From Azospirillum sp. TSH64 (GTDB taxonomy: Bacteria; Pseudomonadota; Alphaproteobacteria; Azospirillales; Azospirillaceae): a DNA stretch of 64,000 nt. Below are positions 28,131-37,093 of this stretch, piece after piece. Where the stretch lies: the NCBI RefSeq assembly GCF_003116035.1, contig NZ_LGQW01000015.1:5860719-5924718 (forward strand). Direction: 5' to 3'. Made by a program: the position numbers and the translations under genes. Below the pieces are notes generated by a model. It worked only from the letters and a program-made list of their open reading frames with translations, ran no database searches and was not told where the DNA came from. Positions within the stretch are counted from its first letter, which is position 1, and every line of letters begins with the position of its first letter.

Positions 28131-28234
28131 CACGCGGCCGTTTCGTGCGCGAAGTAAAGCGCGTGAAGGCGCTCCAGGTCCACCCGGTCGCCGCGCGGGA
28201 AGGCGCCCATCATCGGATGGTCCACCGCCGTCAT
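28130..28234 (-). CDS. Possible small upstream gene (34 codons)
   Basis: ATG at 28234 to TGA at 28130, sharing one base with the thioesterase ATG. The peptide (MTAVDHPMMGAFPRGDRVDL... ending ALYFAHETAA) has strongly GC-biased third positions and a compact, non-repetitive composition like coding DNA. There is no good ribosome site, and the frame stays open upstream to about 28290 without another start. It could be a true small protein that couples translation to the thioesterase, or the remnant of a longer gene. I do not recognise it. Confidence 0.35.
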   Translation of the reverse strand: MTAVDHPMMGAFPRGDRVDLERLHALYFAHETAA

Positions 28235-28460
28235 GTCGGGGAGATCGAGGGGTGCTGCCTCGTCTGATCGTTGGTCACGCTGACGGATGTGAAAATGCCT
28301 GTCAGAAAATGAAACTGAATTTTGATGATCAAAATATGTGTGGGGGATTGGAGGTCTGCCGCGCGTCTGCGCGGGCTTGCCAGCCGGACCGAAGCGGTTA
28401 ACCTTTTCCCCGAAATCATGGCCCGGACCGTCGGGCCGATAAATCGCAGGAGGGTTTGGG
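28235..28460. other. Divergent intergenic region
   Basis: With the small frame next to it, this gives 330 bases without a confident gene. It separates the thioesterase operon (minus) from the glutathione transferase (plus). Bases 28285-28345 are AT-rich against the GC-rich surroundings (AATTTTGATGATCAAAATAT contains the palindrome TTTTGATGATCAAAA), as expected for promoters. The GST ribosome site CAGGAGGG is at its right edge. Confidence 0.6.
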
Positions 28461-29168
28461 ATGATCGACCTCTATTTCTGGCCGACGCCGAACGGCCACA
28501 AGATCACGATTTTTCTGGAGGAAGCCGGGCTGGACTACAGCTTCAAGCCGGTGAACATCTCCACCGGCGACCAGTTCAAGCCGGACTTCCTGGCCTTCTC
28601 GCCCAACAACCGCATGCCGGCGATCATCGACAACGCCCCGGCCGACGGCGGCGAGCCGATCAGCGTGTTCGAATCCGGCGCCATCCTTGTCTACCTTGCC
28701 GAGAAGACCGGCAAGTTCCTGCCCGGTGACGTGCGTGGGCGCAAGACGGTTCTCGAATGGCTGTTCTGGCAGGTCGGCGGCCTCGGCCCGATGGCCGGCC
28801 AGAACCACCATTTCGTCCAATACGCGCCGGAGCGCATCCCCTACGCCATGGAGCGCTACGTCAAGGAGACCAGCCGTCTCTATGGCGTGATGGACAAGCG
28901 CCTTGCCGACAACGAGTTCCTGGGTGGAGCCGAACTGTCCATCGCCGATATGGCGAGCTACCCGTGGATCGTCCCGCACGAACGCCAGCAGCAGGATCTG
29001 GACAACTTCCCCAACCTGAAGCGCTGGTTCACCGCGATCAAGGAGCGGCCGGCGGTGGTGCGCGCCTATGAAAAGGGGCAGGAGATCAATCCCAACCGCA
29101 CGCCCACGGTGAACGAGGACAGCAAGAAGATCCTGTTCGGCCAGTCCGCCGACACGGTGAAGCGCTGA
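28461..29168 (+). CDS. Glutathione S-transferase, YfcG/YghU (nu) type
   Basis: 235 residues. The thioredoxin-like N-terminal half starts IDLYFWPTPNGHKITIFLEEAGLDY and includes NNRMPAI (cis-Pro glutathione site) and VFESGAILVYLAEKTG (ESxAI glutathione gamma-glutamyl site). The helical C-terminal half includes FWQVGGLGPMAGQNHHF and FLGGAELSIADMASYPW. The WPTPNGxK active-site form and the GQxxHF motif are typical of the YfcG/YghU group, which act as disulfide-bond reductases on small molecules. A strong AGGAGGG ribosome site precedes it. It is followed by a 19-bp perfect palindrome and looks monocistronic. Confidence 0.92.
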   Translation: MIDLYFWPTPNGHKITIFLEEAGLDYSFKPVNISTGDQFKPDFLAFSPNNRMPAIIDNAPADGGEPISVFESGAILVYLAEKTGKFLPGDVRGRKTVLEWLFWQVGGLGPMAGQNHHFVQYAPERIPYAMERYVKETSRLYGVMDKRLADNEFLGGAELSIADMASYPWIVPHERQQQDLDNFPNLKRWFTAIKERPAVVRAYEKGQEINPNRTPTVNEDSKKILFGQSADTVKR

Positions 29169-29175
29169 GATCGGG

Positions 29176-29217
29176 GTCCCAATTTCCCTCTCCCCCAAGG
29201 GAGAGGGAAATTGGGAC
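29176..29217. repeat. Perfect 19-bp palindrome downstream of GST
   Basis: GTCCCAATTTCCCTCTCCC pairs exactly with its complement around the loop CCAA. Its core CCCTCTCCC/GGGAGAGGG is the one found in the repeat inside the TPR gene at 2488-2601. It may act as a terminator, although no U-tract follows. Confidence 0.85.
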
Positions 29218-29356
29218 AACTTCGGATAGGTCCCTACCACTTCGCGGCACCCGTTTGCGCCGCGCAGACATTCGAGGGGCCCCGGCGTAGACGGGACCGT
29301 TCGTCTGACCAGCGTGTTGTTTTCGGTAGAGAATATCTACCGGAGATGCCGCGCCG

Positions 29357-30613
29357 ATGAGCATCTGGCCACGCACCGACTCCGACGGCACCCTTCCGCA
29401 AAGGGCGACCGGTTCCACAACCCCAACCGGGATGCAGCCGGCCGAGTTGCGGCCGGCCGAGATACAGGTCGCCCTGCGCCCCCTGCCGTCGATGCCGGAG
29501 CTGGCACGGGCATGGACGGAGCTGGAAGGCCGGTCCGACCCCTCCTTCTTTCTGTCCTGGACCTGGATCGGGCCCTGGCTGGCGCAGTTGCCGGACGGGA
29601 TCGAGCCGCAGCTGCTGGTCGCCCGCCAGGGGGGTGAGACGGTCGGGATGGCCCTGCTCTGCCCGCGCCTGCGCCGCCGGTTCGGGCTGCTGCCCAGCCG
29701 CTGCTGGATGCTGCACGAGACCGGCGACCGCAGCTATGATCGGCTGTTCATGGAGTATAACGGCATCCTCGCCGACCGCCGTGTCGCCGACGAGGTGACG
29801 GATGCGATGCTGCACTGGCTGGGCGAGCGGTTGAGCGCCAATGACGAGCTGGTGCTGGGCGGCCTGACCCTGGCGGCGGAGCGGGCGGCCCGGCGGGTTG
29901 CGGCGCGGACCGGCCACACGCTGCAACTGCGCATTGCCGATTCCGCCCAATGGGTGGACTTCGGCACGGTACGCGCGGCGGGCGGCGATTTTCGCGGCGG
30001 GCTGGGCCGCAACACACGGGCGGCGGTGAACCGCAGCGAACGGCTCTATCGGGCCCGCGGTGACCTCGAACACCGCGTCGCCACGACGGTGGACGAGGCG
30101 CTGGAGTATTTCGCCGGGCTGGAGGTGCTGCATCAGGCCGGATGGCAGGCGCGTGGGCAGGCCGGCGCCTTCGCCAATGCCGCCTTCCGCCCCTTCCACG
30201 AAAGACTGATCGCCGAGGGACTGCCGCGGGGTGCCGTGCGGCTGAGCCGGGTGAGCGCCGGCGGGCAGGCGGTCGGCTATCTCTACAACTTCGTCCACCG
30301 CAACCGCGTTCTGAACTATCAGGGCGGCTTCGCCTTCGAGGCCGACAACCGGCTGAAGCCGGGGCTGCTGAGCCATGTGCTGGCCATCGAGGACGCACTG
30401 GCCCGTGGCGAGGATTGCTACGATTTCATGTCGACCCCGGCCGGACACAAGCCGCTGCTCTCCAACGCCGAACAGCCGATGAACTGGCTGACGCTCGGCC
30501 CCGACCGGTTCAGCCGGCGGATGGAGGCGCATGTCCGCCGGGCGCGCGGGGTGATGGCCGATGCGGTCAAGCGGTCGCTGCGCGGATGGATCGCGCCGGC
30601 CAAAGGGATTTGA
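29357..30613 (+). CDS. GNAT-family acetyltransferase, CelD/BcsL-like
   Basis: 418 residues, soluble. The core matches the Acetyltransf_6 (CelD/BcsL, FemAB-fold) group: FFLSWTWIGPWLAQLP near the N-terminus, FRGGLGRNTRAAVNRSERLY in the middle, then FHERLIAEGLPRGAVRLSRV and the acyl-CoA fold with VGYLYNFVHRNRVLNYQGGF. It ends with LSHVLAIEDALARGEDCYDF. Such proteins acylate or amino-acylate polysaccharides and cell-envelope precursors. The first 35 residues are low-complexity, so a later start is possible. It is followed after 27 bases by an ATP-grasp gene and then a phosphoesterase gene, probably one operon; the pathway is unknown. Confidence 0.8.
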   Translation: MSIWPRTDSDGTLPQRATGSTTPTGMQPAELRPAEIQVALRPLPSMPELARAWTELEGRSDPSFFLSWTWIGPWLAQLPDGIEPQLLVARQGGETVGMALLCPRLRRRFGLLPSRCWMLHETGDRSYDRLFMEYNGILADRRVADEVTDAMLHWLGERLSANDELVLGGLTLAAERAARRVAARTGHTLQLRIADSAQWVDFGTVRAAGGDFRGGLGRNTRAAVNRSERLYRARGDLEHRVATTVDEALEYFAGLEVLHQAGWQARGQAGAFANAAFRPFHERLIAEGLPRGAVRLSRVSAGGQAVGYLYNFVHRNRVLNYQGGFAFEADNRLKPGLLSHVLAIEDALARGEDCYDFMSTPAGHKPLLSNAEQPMNWLTLGPDRFSRRMEAHVRRARGVMADAVKRSLRGWIAPAKGI

Positions 30614-30640
30614 GCGCGGGATCTGAATGGGGAGTTGGCG

Positions 30641-31831
30641 ATGAAGACCGGGACGAAAGCCGGGCCGCTGGCCTGCGTGTTGGGCGACATGGATCTGGTG
30701 CGCCCGCTGGGGCTGGCCGGCATCCGCTGTGCCGTGGTCGGACCGCCGGGCGGGGCGACCGCCCAGTCCCGCTTCACCGCGCAGGTGATCCCCTGGCAAG
30801 GCGGCAACGACAGGACGCTGGTCGACCGCCTGCTGCGCTTCGGCGCCGCCCAGTCGCAAAAGCCGGTGCTCTATATGGAGGAGGACGCCCAGCTGCTGAT
30901 GGTGTCGCGAAACCGCGAGCGTCTGGCCTCCGTCTTCCGCCTTCCGCTGGCCGACGCCGAACTGGTGGAGACGCTGGTGGACAAGGGCCGGTTCCAGGCG
31001 ATGGCGGAACGGCTGGGCCTGCCGGTGCCGCGCACCCGACGCCTGCACCCCCTGCCCGGCAGCGAGGCGCCGGATCTGGACCTGCGCTATCCCCTCATCG
31101 TCAAGCCGCTGACCCGCCGTCCGCCCTGGGACGAGATTGAGGGGCTGGGCAAGGCGATCCGGCTAGACGGGCATGATGAGCTCCGCGCCCTGTGGCCGCG
31201 CCTGATCCCGGTCGGCATCGAGTTGCTGGCGCAGGAGTTGATCCCCGGGCCGGAGACGCGGATCGAGAGCCACCATGTCTATATCGACGCCGGCGGTGCG
31301 GTGGCCGGGGAATTCACCGGGCGCAAGATCCGCACCTACCCCGTCGATTACGGCCACAGCACGGCGCTGACCATCACCGACATCGACGGCGAGAGCGCCG
31401 ATGTGGCGGCGCTTGGGCGGGAGATCGCGGCAAAGATCGGCCTGCGCGGCGTCGCCAAGTTCGACTTCAAGCGCGACCCGGACGGCCGGCTGCACCTGCT
31501 GGAGATCAACCCGCGCTTCAACCTCTGGCACCATCTGGGGGCTGTCGCCGGGGTGAACCTGCCGGCGCTGGTGCAGGCGGACCTGACCGGCCGGCCCCGC
31601 CCTGCTCCAGCCAAGGCACGCCCCGGCGCCTGCTGGTGCCACATCAGCAAGGACCGGCTGGCGGCGCGGGAAAGCGGCGTGACGACGGCGCGCTGGCTGG
31701 CCTGGGTGGTGCGCTGCGAGGCGAAGGCGATCACGCCGGACGACCCGATGCCCTTCCTGCGGCCGAAGCTGGACCGGCTGCTCGCCCGCATGCCCGGCGG
31801 CATCCGGTCCGCCCGCCTCGTGAAGCCATGA
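30641..31831 (+). CDS. ATP-grasp family ligase
   Basis: 396 residues from the ATG at 30641, preceded by GGGGAG with correct spacing; a TTG two codons earlier is possible. An N-terminal Rossmann-like part (ACVLGDMDLVRPLGLAGIRCAVVG) leads into an ATP-grasp domain with YPLIVKPLTRR (ATP-binding Lys), LLAQELIPGP and HLLEINPRFNLW (Glu and Asn metal ligands). The family joins a carboxylate to an amine or thiol through an acyl-phosphate. The pairing with a CelD/FemAB-like transferase suggests an amino-acid-like substituent attached to a sugar or peptide (inference). The substrate cannot be named. Confidence 0.8.
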   Translation: MKTGTKAGPLACVLGDMDLVRPLGLAGIRCAVVGPPGGATAQSRFTAQVIPWQGGNDRTLVDRLLRFGAAQSQKPVLYMEEDAQLLMVSRNRERLASVFRLPLADAELVETLVDKGRFQAMAERLGLPVPRTRRLHPLPGSEAPDLDLRYPLIVKPLTRRPPWDEIEGLGKAIRLDGHDELRALWPRLIPVGIELLAQELIPGPETRIESHHVYIDAGGAVAGEFTGRKIRTYPVDYGHSTALTITDIDGESADVAALGREIAAKIGLRGVAKFDFKRDPDGRLHLLEINPRFNLWHHLGAVAGVNLPALVQADLTGRPRPAPAKARPGACWCHISKDRLAARESGVTTARWLAWVVRCEAKAITPDDPMPFLRPKLDRLLARMPGGIRSARLVKP

Positions 31832-31844
31832 CCCCCGACAACCC

Positions 31845-32678
31845 ATGAAGATCGCCCTGATCTCCGACATCCACGCCAATCTGGAGGCGTTGCAGGCGAC
31901 GCTCGACGACATCCGGGCGGAGGGGGCGGAGCGCATCGTCTGCCTCGGCGACATCGTCGGCTACAACACCGACTTCGCCGCCTGCATCGCCCTGCTGCGG
32001 CAGGCCGGGGCGGTCTGCATCGCCGGCAACCACGACCGGGCGGTGGCGGGCCTGATCGGCACCGACGGGTTCAGCGGTCCGGCGGCGCGCGCCGTCGCCT
32101 GGACCGGGGCAAGGCTGGACGAGGACAGCCGCGCCTTCCTGGCCGGCCTGCCCCTCACCGCCGATGTGGACGGGACGCTGGTCGCCGTCCACGGCGCGCT
32201 GCATCCGGAGGTCGGCAAAGAGCTGGTCCGGCTGGACGATGACGGGAAACGGGACTTGAGCCTGCGGGCGCTCGCGGCGCATCCATCGGGCGCGCGGATC
32301 TGCGCCTTCGGCCACACCCACCGGGCCGGGTTGTGGGAATGGCGCGACGGCGCGGTGCATGCTTTGCCGTTGGATGGGGGAGCGGAGTTGCGGGCGGACG
32401 GGCTCTACCTGATCAACCCCGGCACGGTGGGAGAGCCGCGCGGTGCCGATGCCCGGGCCTGCTTCGCCTGTTACGACACCGCCGCACGCCGCGTCACCCT
32501 GCATCGTGTCGCCTATGCCCGCCGCGCCGCCCTGGCGAAGACCCGGCGGGCGGGGCTGGCGCCACGTTTTGCCGCAGTTCCCGCACCCATTCGGATGAAG
32601 TTGATCGAAATACTGAGACTTCTTGGGGTCTACGATTGGTTGAAGCGTGCTCTTCCCCGCCATGTGCCATCAATATGA
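31845..32678 (+). CDS. Metallophosphoesterase (YfcE/calcineurin-like)
   Basis: 277 residues. All five metal motifs of the calcineurin superfamily are present: SDIHANLEAL, GDIVGYN, GNHDRAV, VHGALHPE and FGHTHRAG. The N-terminal form with a nearby Asn-Leu-Glu matches bacterial YfcE/CapA-style cytosolic phosphodiesterases. The C-terminal 60 residues form an extra helical tail (RIAYARRAALAKTR-like, basic) not needed for catalysis. It starts 13 bases after the ATP-grasp stop and so is the third gene of that operon. The substrate is unknown. Confidence 0.85.
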   Translation: MKIALISDIHANLEALQATLDDIRAEGAERIVCLGDIVGYNTDFAACIALLRQAGAVCIAGNHDRAVAGLIGTDGFSGPAARAVAWTGARLDEDSRAFLAGLPLTADVDGTLVAVHGALHPEVGKELVRLDDDGKRDLSLRALAAHPSGARICAFGHTHRAGLWEWRDGAVHALPLDGGAELRADGLYLINPGTVGEPRGADARACFACYDTAARRVTLHRVAYARRAALAKTRRAGLAPRFAAVPAPIRMKLIEILRLLGVYDWLKRALPRHVPSI

Positions 32679-32759
32679 CAATCCCGTAACGCGGCTTTGC
32701 TTCAACAAAGACTGGAAAATGAGCATAATCCGGCACGGGGGCAAAGGTGACGCCGGGCT

Positions 32760-34394
32760 ATGGACATTATCGGTATTTCAATCGGCGCTGCCGGCAGGGT
32801 GCGGACCCGGCCCGGCAGGACATCGTCGTCCCTGACCGCATCGCTGGCGCTGGGCCTTGTCATCGGCCTCGCCACGATTCTGCCGGCCGCGACCCTGCCG
32901 GCCCAGGCGCAGGAGACTGATGCCTCCCCCAAGGCGAGCGTGGCGGACAGCGGGCCGGTGCGGCTGACGATCCTCTACACCCAGGGCACCACCGACCTGG
33001 ACGAGACCGCCGGGCGCGGCGGCATGGCCCGGCTGGCCGGCACGATCCGGCAGGAGCGGGCCGCCCATCCCAACCTGCTGGTCCTGCATGGCGGACAGAC
33101 GCTGGCGCCGTCGGTGCTCGCCTTCTACGACCAGGGCGCCCACATCATCGACCTGCTGAACGGCATGACCATCGACGCGATGGCCGCGCTGAACCGCGAA
33201 TACCACCATGGCGACGACCGGCTGAGCGCCCGCGCCTTCGAGGCCGGCTTTCCCATCGTTACCACCAACGCGGTCGACCGCTCCACCGGCCGCACGCCGG
33301 ACGGTCTGGAGGCGGCGGTGGTGCTGACCGCCGGCCCCTTGCGCATCGGCGTGATGGCGGCGACGCCGGTGCTGACGCGGGAGACCACCCGAACCCAGCG
33401 CACGGAATTCCGCGATCCGGTGCGGGCGCTCACCGCCAAGGCCGCGGCCCTGCGGGCCGAGGGCGTCGATCTGGTGGTGGCGATGACCGGCTATGCCGGC
33501 GACACCCACCGCAGCGTGCTGGCCGCCCGCCCGGCCGACATCGTGCTGTACCAGGACCGCAGCCGCCCCTTCGCCGTCGATTACGACGGCCGGTTCCTGT
33601 CCGCCACGGTCGGGCCGCAGGCCGCCTGGGTGCTGGCGATCGACCTGACGATACAGCGGACCGCCGGACTGGACGGCCAGACGGTGGTGAGCTGGATCCC
33701 GGCGCCGCGCCTGATCGATACGGCGACGGTGGCGCCCGATCCGGCGGTGCTGATCCAGGCCAAGGCCTATGCGGCGCGGCTCGACACCATGCTGCGGATG
33801 GAGGTGGGACGTCTCACCGCTCCCCTCGACACCCGCAAGGAGTCGCTGCGGACAGGGGAGAATGCCTTCGCCAATGCGGTGGTCGACACGCTGCGCGAGG
33901 CGCTGGACGGCGACGTGGCACTGTTCAACGGCGGCGGCATCCGCGGCGACCGCCAGTATCCGGCCGGCACCCTGCTGACCCGGCGCGACATCTACACCGA
34001 ACTGCCCTTCCACGATGTCGGAGTGGTGCTGGACGTCTCCGGACAGCAGCTCTGGGATGCGGTGGAGAGCGGCGTGTCGGCGGTGGAGCAGTTGCAGGGC
34101 CGCTTTCCCCATCTGTCCAATGCCCGGGCCGAGATAGACCTCGCCCGCCCGCCCGGCCAGCGGCTGCGCAGCCTGTCGGTCGGCGGCAAGCCTGTTGCCT
34201 TGTCCGGCCGCTACCGTCTGGCGACCAGCAGCTTCCTGGCGGCGGGGGGCGACGGTTACGGCATCCTGGCCGGCGCACCGCGGCTGGTGGAGGACCGCAA
34301 CACGGAATTCGTCTCCACCCAGATGATCGACCAGATCGCCCGCAGCGGCGAGTTCGTTCCCCGGCTGGACGGCCGCATGACGGTGAGGCGGTGA
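32760..34394 (+). CDS. 5'-nucleotidase-like periplasmic protein with lost metal sites
   Basis: 544 residues. A signal-like N-terminus is present (SLTASLALGLVIGLATILPAATLPAQAQA type, cut near residue 50). The fold follows UshA/5'-nucleotidase. The C-terminal substrate domain is well kept: LFNGGGIRGDR, LPFHDVGVVLDVSGQQL and SSFLAAGGDGYG. In the N-terminal metallophosphatase domain the ligand motifs have changed: YTQGTTDLD where NDxHG is expected, HGGQTL for GGD, ALNREYHHG for GNHEFD, and MTGYAGD and LYQDRSRP where the last histidines should be. It may therefore bind a nucleotide or nucleoside without hydrolysing it. Its stop overlaps the ATG of a sensor kinase gene by one base, suggesting a binding-protein/sensor pair. 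Confidence 0.8.
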   Translation: MDIIGISIGAAGRVRTRPGRTSSSLTASLALGLVIGLATILPAATLPAQAQETDASPKASVADSGPVRLTILYTQGTTDLDETAGRGGMARLAGTIRQERAAHPNLLVLHGGQTLAPSVLAFYDQGAHIIDLLNGMTIDAMAALNREYHHGDDRLSARAFEAGFPIVTTNAVDRSTGRTPDGLEAAVVLTAGPLRIGVMAATPVLTRETTRTQRTEFRDPVRALTAKAAALRAEGVDLVVAMTGYAGDTHRSVLAARPADIVLYQDRSRPFAVDYDGRFLSATVGPQAAWVLAIDLTIQRTAGLDGQTVVSWIPAPRLIDTATVAPDPAVLIQAKAYAARLDTMLRMEVGRLTAPLDTRKESLRTGENAFANAVVDTLREALDGDVALFNGGGIRGDRQYPAGTLLTRRDIYTELPFHDVGVVLDVSGQQLWDAVESGVSAVEQLQGRFPHLSNARAEIDLARPPGQRLRSLSVGGKPVALSGRYRLATSSFLAAGGDGYGILAGAPRLVEDRNTEFVSTQMIDQIARSGEFVPRLDGRMTVRR

Positions 34395-36904
34395 TGGACG
34401 GGTTCTCTTCCACCGCCTTGTCGTCACCCCCCTTGCCGGCAAGCGATGCGGCGGTCATGGATGGCACGGCACGGCGCAAGCCGCAGGCGCCGCCGGGCCG
34501 CCCGCGGCGGTTCGGCATCGCCGTCCGCATCACGCTGGGCCTGTCGGTGATGGCGCTGCTGGTGCTGCTGATCGGCGGCGTGTCGATGTCCTCCTTCCGC
34601 CTGTTCCGGGCGGAGGTGGCGGCGCTGTCCACCAACACCCTGCCGGAAGTGATCACCAGCGCCGAACTGCACGGATCGTTGCAGAAGCTGGTGGCGCAGC
34701 TGCCGCAGCTCGCCGCCGCGGCCTCGACGCCGCAGCGCCGGTCCATCTATGACGGGCTGGTGACGGAGCTGGATTCGATGCAGCTTCTGGTCGCCCGCAT
34801 GCGCGGGCTGATGAAGGAGGGCGATCCCGGCGCGGGCGAGCGCGACGGCAATGTCCGCCTGCTGGAGCAGACCCGCTCCACCCTGCTGATCCTGGCCGCC
34901 ACGGTCGCCGACCTGAACGCCGAGGTCACGCGCCAGATCGAATATGGCGACCGCCAGGCCGAAGCCGCACGCGCGCTGAGCCGGCTGGCGGCGGCGATCG
35001 AGAGCATGCCCGACACCGGCGCCTGGGCGGCCCGCATCGGGGCGCTGATGGCGCGGGCGGCGGGAGCCACGCAGCTGGATCATCTCAGCCGCCTGAAGGG
35101 CGAGGCGCGGTCCGCCGAACGCACGCTGGCCGAACTGGCCCGCCTGTCGGGCGGCGCCCCGGACCCCACCGGGCAGATGATGTCCACCGTGCAGGAAGAG
35201 CTGTTCTCCCTGCTGGTGGCGCCGGGCGGGCTGTTCGAGAGCGCCATCGACAGGCTGCAGGCGCGCAACCGCGCCCAGGCGCTGACTGGTCAAGCCCAGG
35301 TCCTGGTCGAGACGGTCGAACGCTCCACCCGCACGCTGTACGATTCCATCCGCGACCAGTCGGCCGAGCGCACCGATGCGCTGGCGGCGCTGATCGCCGA
35401 ACGCACCCGCACGGTGATGGTGCTGGCCGGAACATCGCTTCTGCTGGCGGTGTGCGTCTATTTCTTCTTCCGCCGGTTCCTGTCGACGCGGCTGGTGGCG
35501 ATGAACCGGGCGGTGCTGGCCCGGCTGTCGGGAAGCCGCCAGTCCCCCCATTGCGGCATTGCGGCGGCCGGCCGGCCGGGTCGGGCCGACCAGCCGGTTC
35601 CGGTCGATCAGCCGGTTCCGATCCCGGTGGACGGCGACGACGAGATCACCGACATCGGCGCCTCGATCCGCTATTTCATCGAGGAGATCGACCGACGCCA
35701 GCAGGCCCTGGCCGACAACGAGCGGCGCTTCCGCGATCTGGTCGAAGGCTCGATCCAGGGCATCGTCATCCATCGCGATTTCCATGTGCTCTATGCCAAC
35801 GACAGCTTCGCCGCCATGCTCGGCATGACGGTGGCGGAGGTGGTTGCCCTGCCCTCCCTGCTGTCGGTGGTGGCGGTGACGGAACGCCAGGCGCTGATCG
35901 AGGGGTACGACCGGCTGCTGGAGAACGGGCAGTCGACGCCGCGCCGCCGCATCCGAGCCTGCCGGTCCGACGGCGCCGGGCTGTGGGTGGAGCTGACCGG
36001 CCGGCGCGTCGACTGGATGGACGGCCCGGCGATCCAGGCGGTGGTGGTCGACGTGACGCGCGAGGTGGAGGCGGAGCATGCCCTGCGCCAGTCGCGCGAT
36101 GCCGCCGAACGCGCGCTCGACGAACTGAAGGCGACCCAGGCCAGCCTGATCCAGGCGGAGAAGATGGCCTCGCTCGGCCAGCTGGTCGCCGGCGTGGCGC
36201 ATGAGGTGAACACCCCCATCGGCATCACCATCACCGGCGCCTCGCAATTGCAGGCGCTGATCGGCGAGCTGTCGGACCGCCACACGGCGAACGCGCTGAA
36301 GAAGTCGGACTTCCAGCGCTTCCTCAGCGACGGGATGGAGATGGCCAGCCTGATCCTGTCCAACAGCACCCGTGCCGCCAACCTGGTGCAGAGCTTCAAG
36401 CTGGTCGCCGTCGACCAGTCCAGCGACGAGCGCCGCCCCTTCCTGCTGCGCGATTACATCGACGAGCTGCTGCGCAGCCTTCACCCGACCTACAAGGCGC
36501 GGACGGCCCTGACCATCGACGTCGCCTGCCCGGCCGACCTGGAGCTGGACGGCTATCCCGGCGCGCTGTCGCAGATCCTGACCAACCTGATCATGAATGC
36601 GCTGGTCCATGCGCTGGATCCGGAACAGCCCGGCCGGATCGCCATCGCCGCCCGGCTGCTCGGTCCCGACATGGTGGAGCTGTCGGTCGGCGACGACGGC
36701 AACGGCATCGCGCCGGACGTGCTGCCGAAGATCTTCGATCCCTTCTTCACCACCCGGCGCGGGGCGGGCGGCAGCGGGCTGGGGCTGCACATCGTCTACA
36801 ATCTGGTGACCGGCCGCCTGCACGGCACCATCGGGGTCGAGAGCCGTCCCGGCGAAGGCACCCGTTTCACCCTGCGCTTTCCCCGAGTCACCGCGGGCGC
36901 CTAG
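34394..36904 (+). CDS. PAS-containing sensor histidine kinase (TorS-like sensor part)
   Basis: 836 residues. Transmembrane helix 1 lies near residues 45-65 (LGLSVMALLVLLIGGVSM). A large helical periplasmic domain begins FRAEVAALSTNTLPEVITSAEL, as in TorS-like four-helix-bundle sensors, and helix 2 lies near 339-363. A PAS domain follows at about 445-560 (RFRDLVEGSIQGIVIHRD). The HisKA motif ASLGQLVAGVAHEVNTPIG carries phospho-His H603, and the ATPase domain has ILTNLIMNALVHAL, DDGNGI and GSGLGLHI. No response regulator is adjacent. TorS-type sensors read a periplasmic binding protein, and this gene overlaps one for a degenerate nucleotidase, so that protein may be its input (inference). The start is ATG 34394; a GTG lies directly upstream. 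Confidence 0.88.
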   Translation: MDGFSSTALSSPPLPASDAAVMDGTARRKPQAPPGRPRRFGIAVRITLGLSVMALLVLLIGGVSMSSFRLFRAEVAALSTNTLPEVITSAELHGSLQKLVAQLPQLAAAASTPQRRSIYDGLVTELDSMQLLVARMRGLMKEGDPGAGERDGNVRLLEQTRSTLLILAATVADLNAEVTRQIEYGDRQAEAARALSRLAAAIESMPDTGAWAARIGALMARAAGATQLDHLSRLKGEARSAERTLAELARLSGGAPDPTGQMMSTVQEELFSLLVAPGGLFESAIDRLQARNRAQALTGQAQVLVETVERSTRTLYDSIRDQSAERTDALAALIAERTRTVMVLAGTSLLLAVCVYFFFRRFLSTRLVAMNRAVLARLSGSRQSPHCGIAAAGRPGRADQPVPVDQPVPIPVDGDDEITDIGASIRYFIEEIDRRQQALADNERRFRDLVEGSIQGIVIHRDFHVLYANDSFAAMLGMTVAEVVALPSLLSVVAVTERQALIEGYDRLLENGQSTPRRRIRACRSDGAGLWVELTGRRVDWMDGPAIQAVVVDVTREVEAEHALRQSRDAAERALDELKATQASLIQAEKMASLGQLVAGVAHEVNTPIGITITGASQLQALIGELSDRHTANALKKSDFQRFLSDGMEMASLILSNSTRAANLVQSFKLVAVDQSSDERRPFLLRDYIDELLRSLHPTYKARTALTIDVACPADLELDGYPGALSQILTNLIMNALVHALDPEQPGRIAIAARLLGPDMVELSVGDDGNGIAPDVLPKIFDPFFTTRRGAGGSGLGLHIVYNLVTGRLHGTIGVESRPGEGTRFTLRFPRVTAGA

Positions 36905-37093
36905 AACCGGCGGCGGCTTTCCCATCCGTCCGATCCCGCCTGCGTTTGTCCGCAGACGATCGGACATGCGCAGGTATGGCGCCATCCGCCCAATCCACGC
37001 CTGCCCGCCGGTGCCGGTTGAATTCACGTGCAAACAGTCGGTTTCCTATACAAGCTTCCAGTGTTTTTACCGTTATGCGGGAGCTTGATCGCA

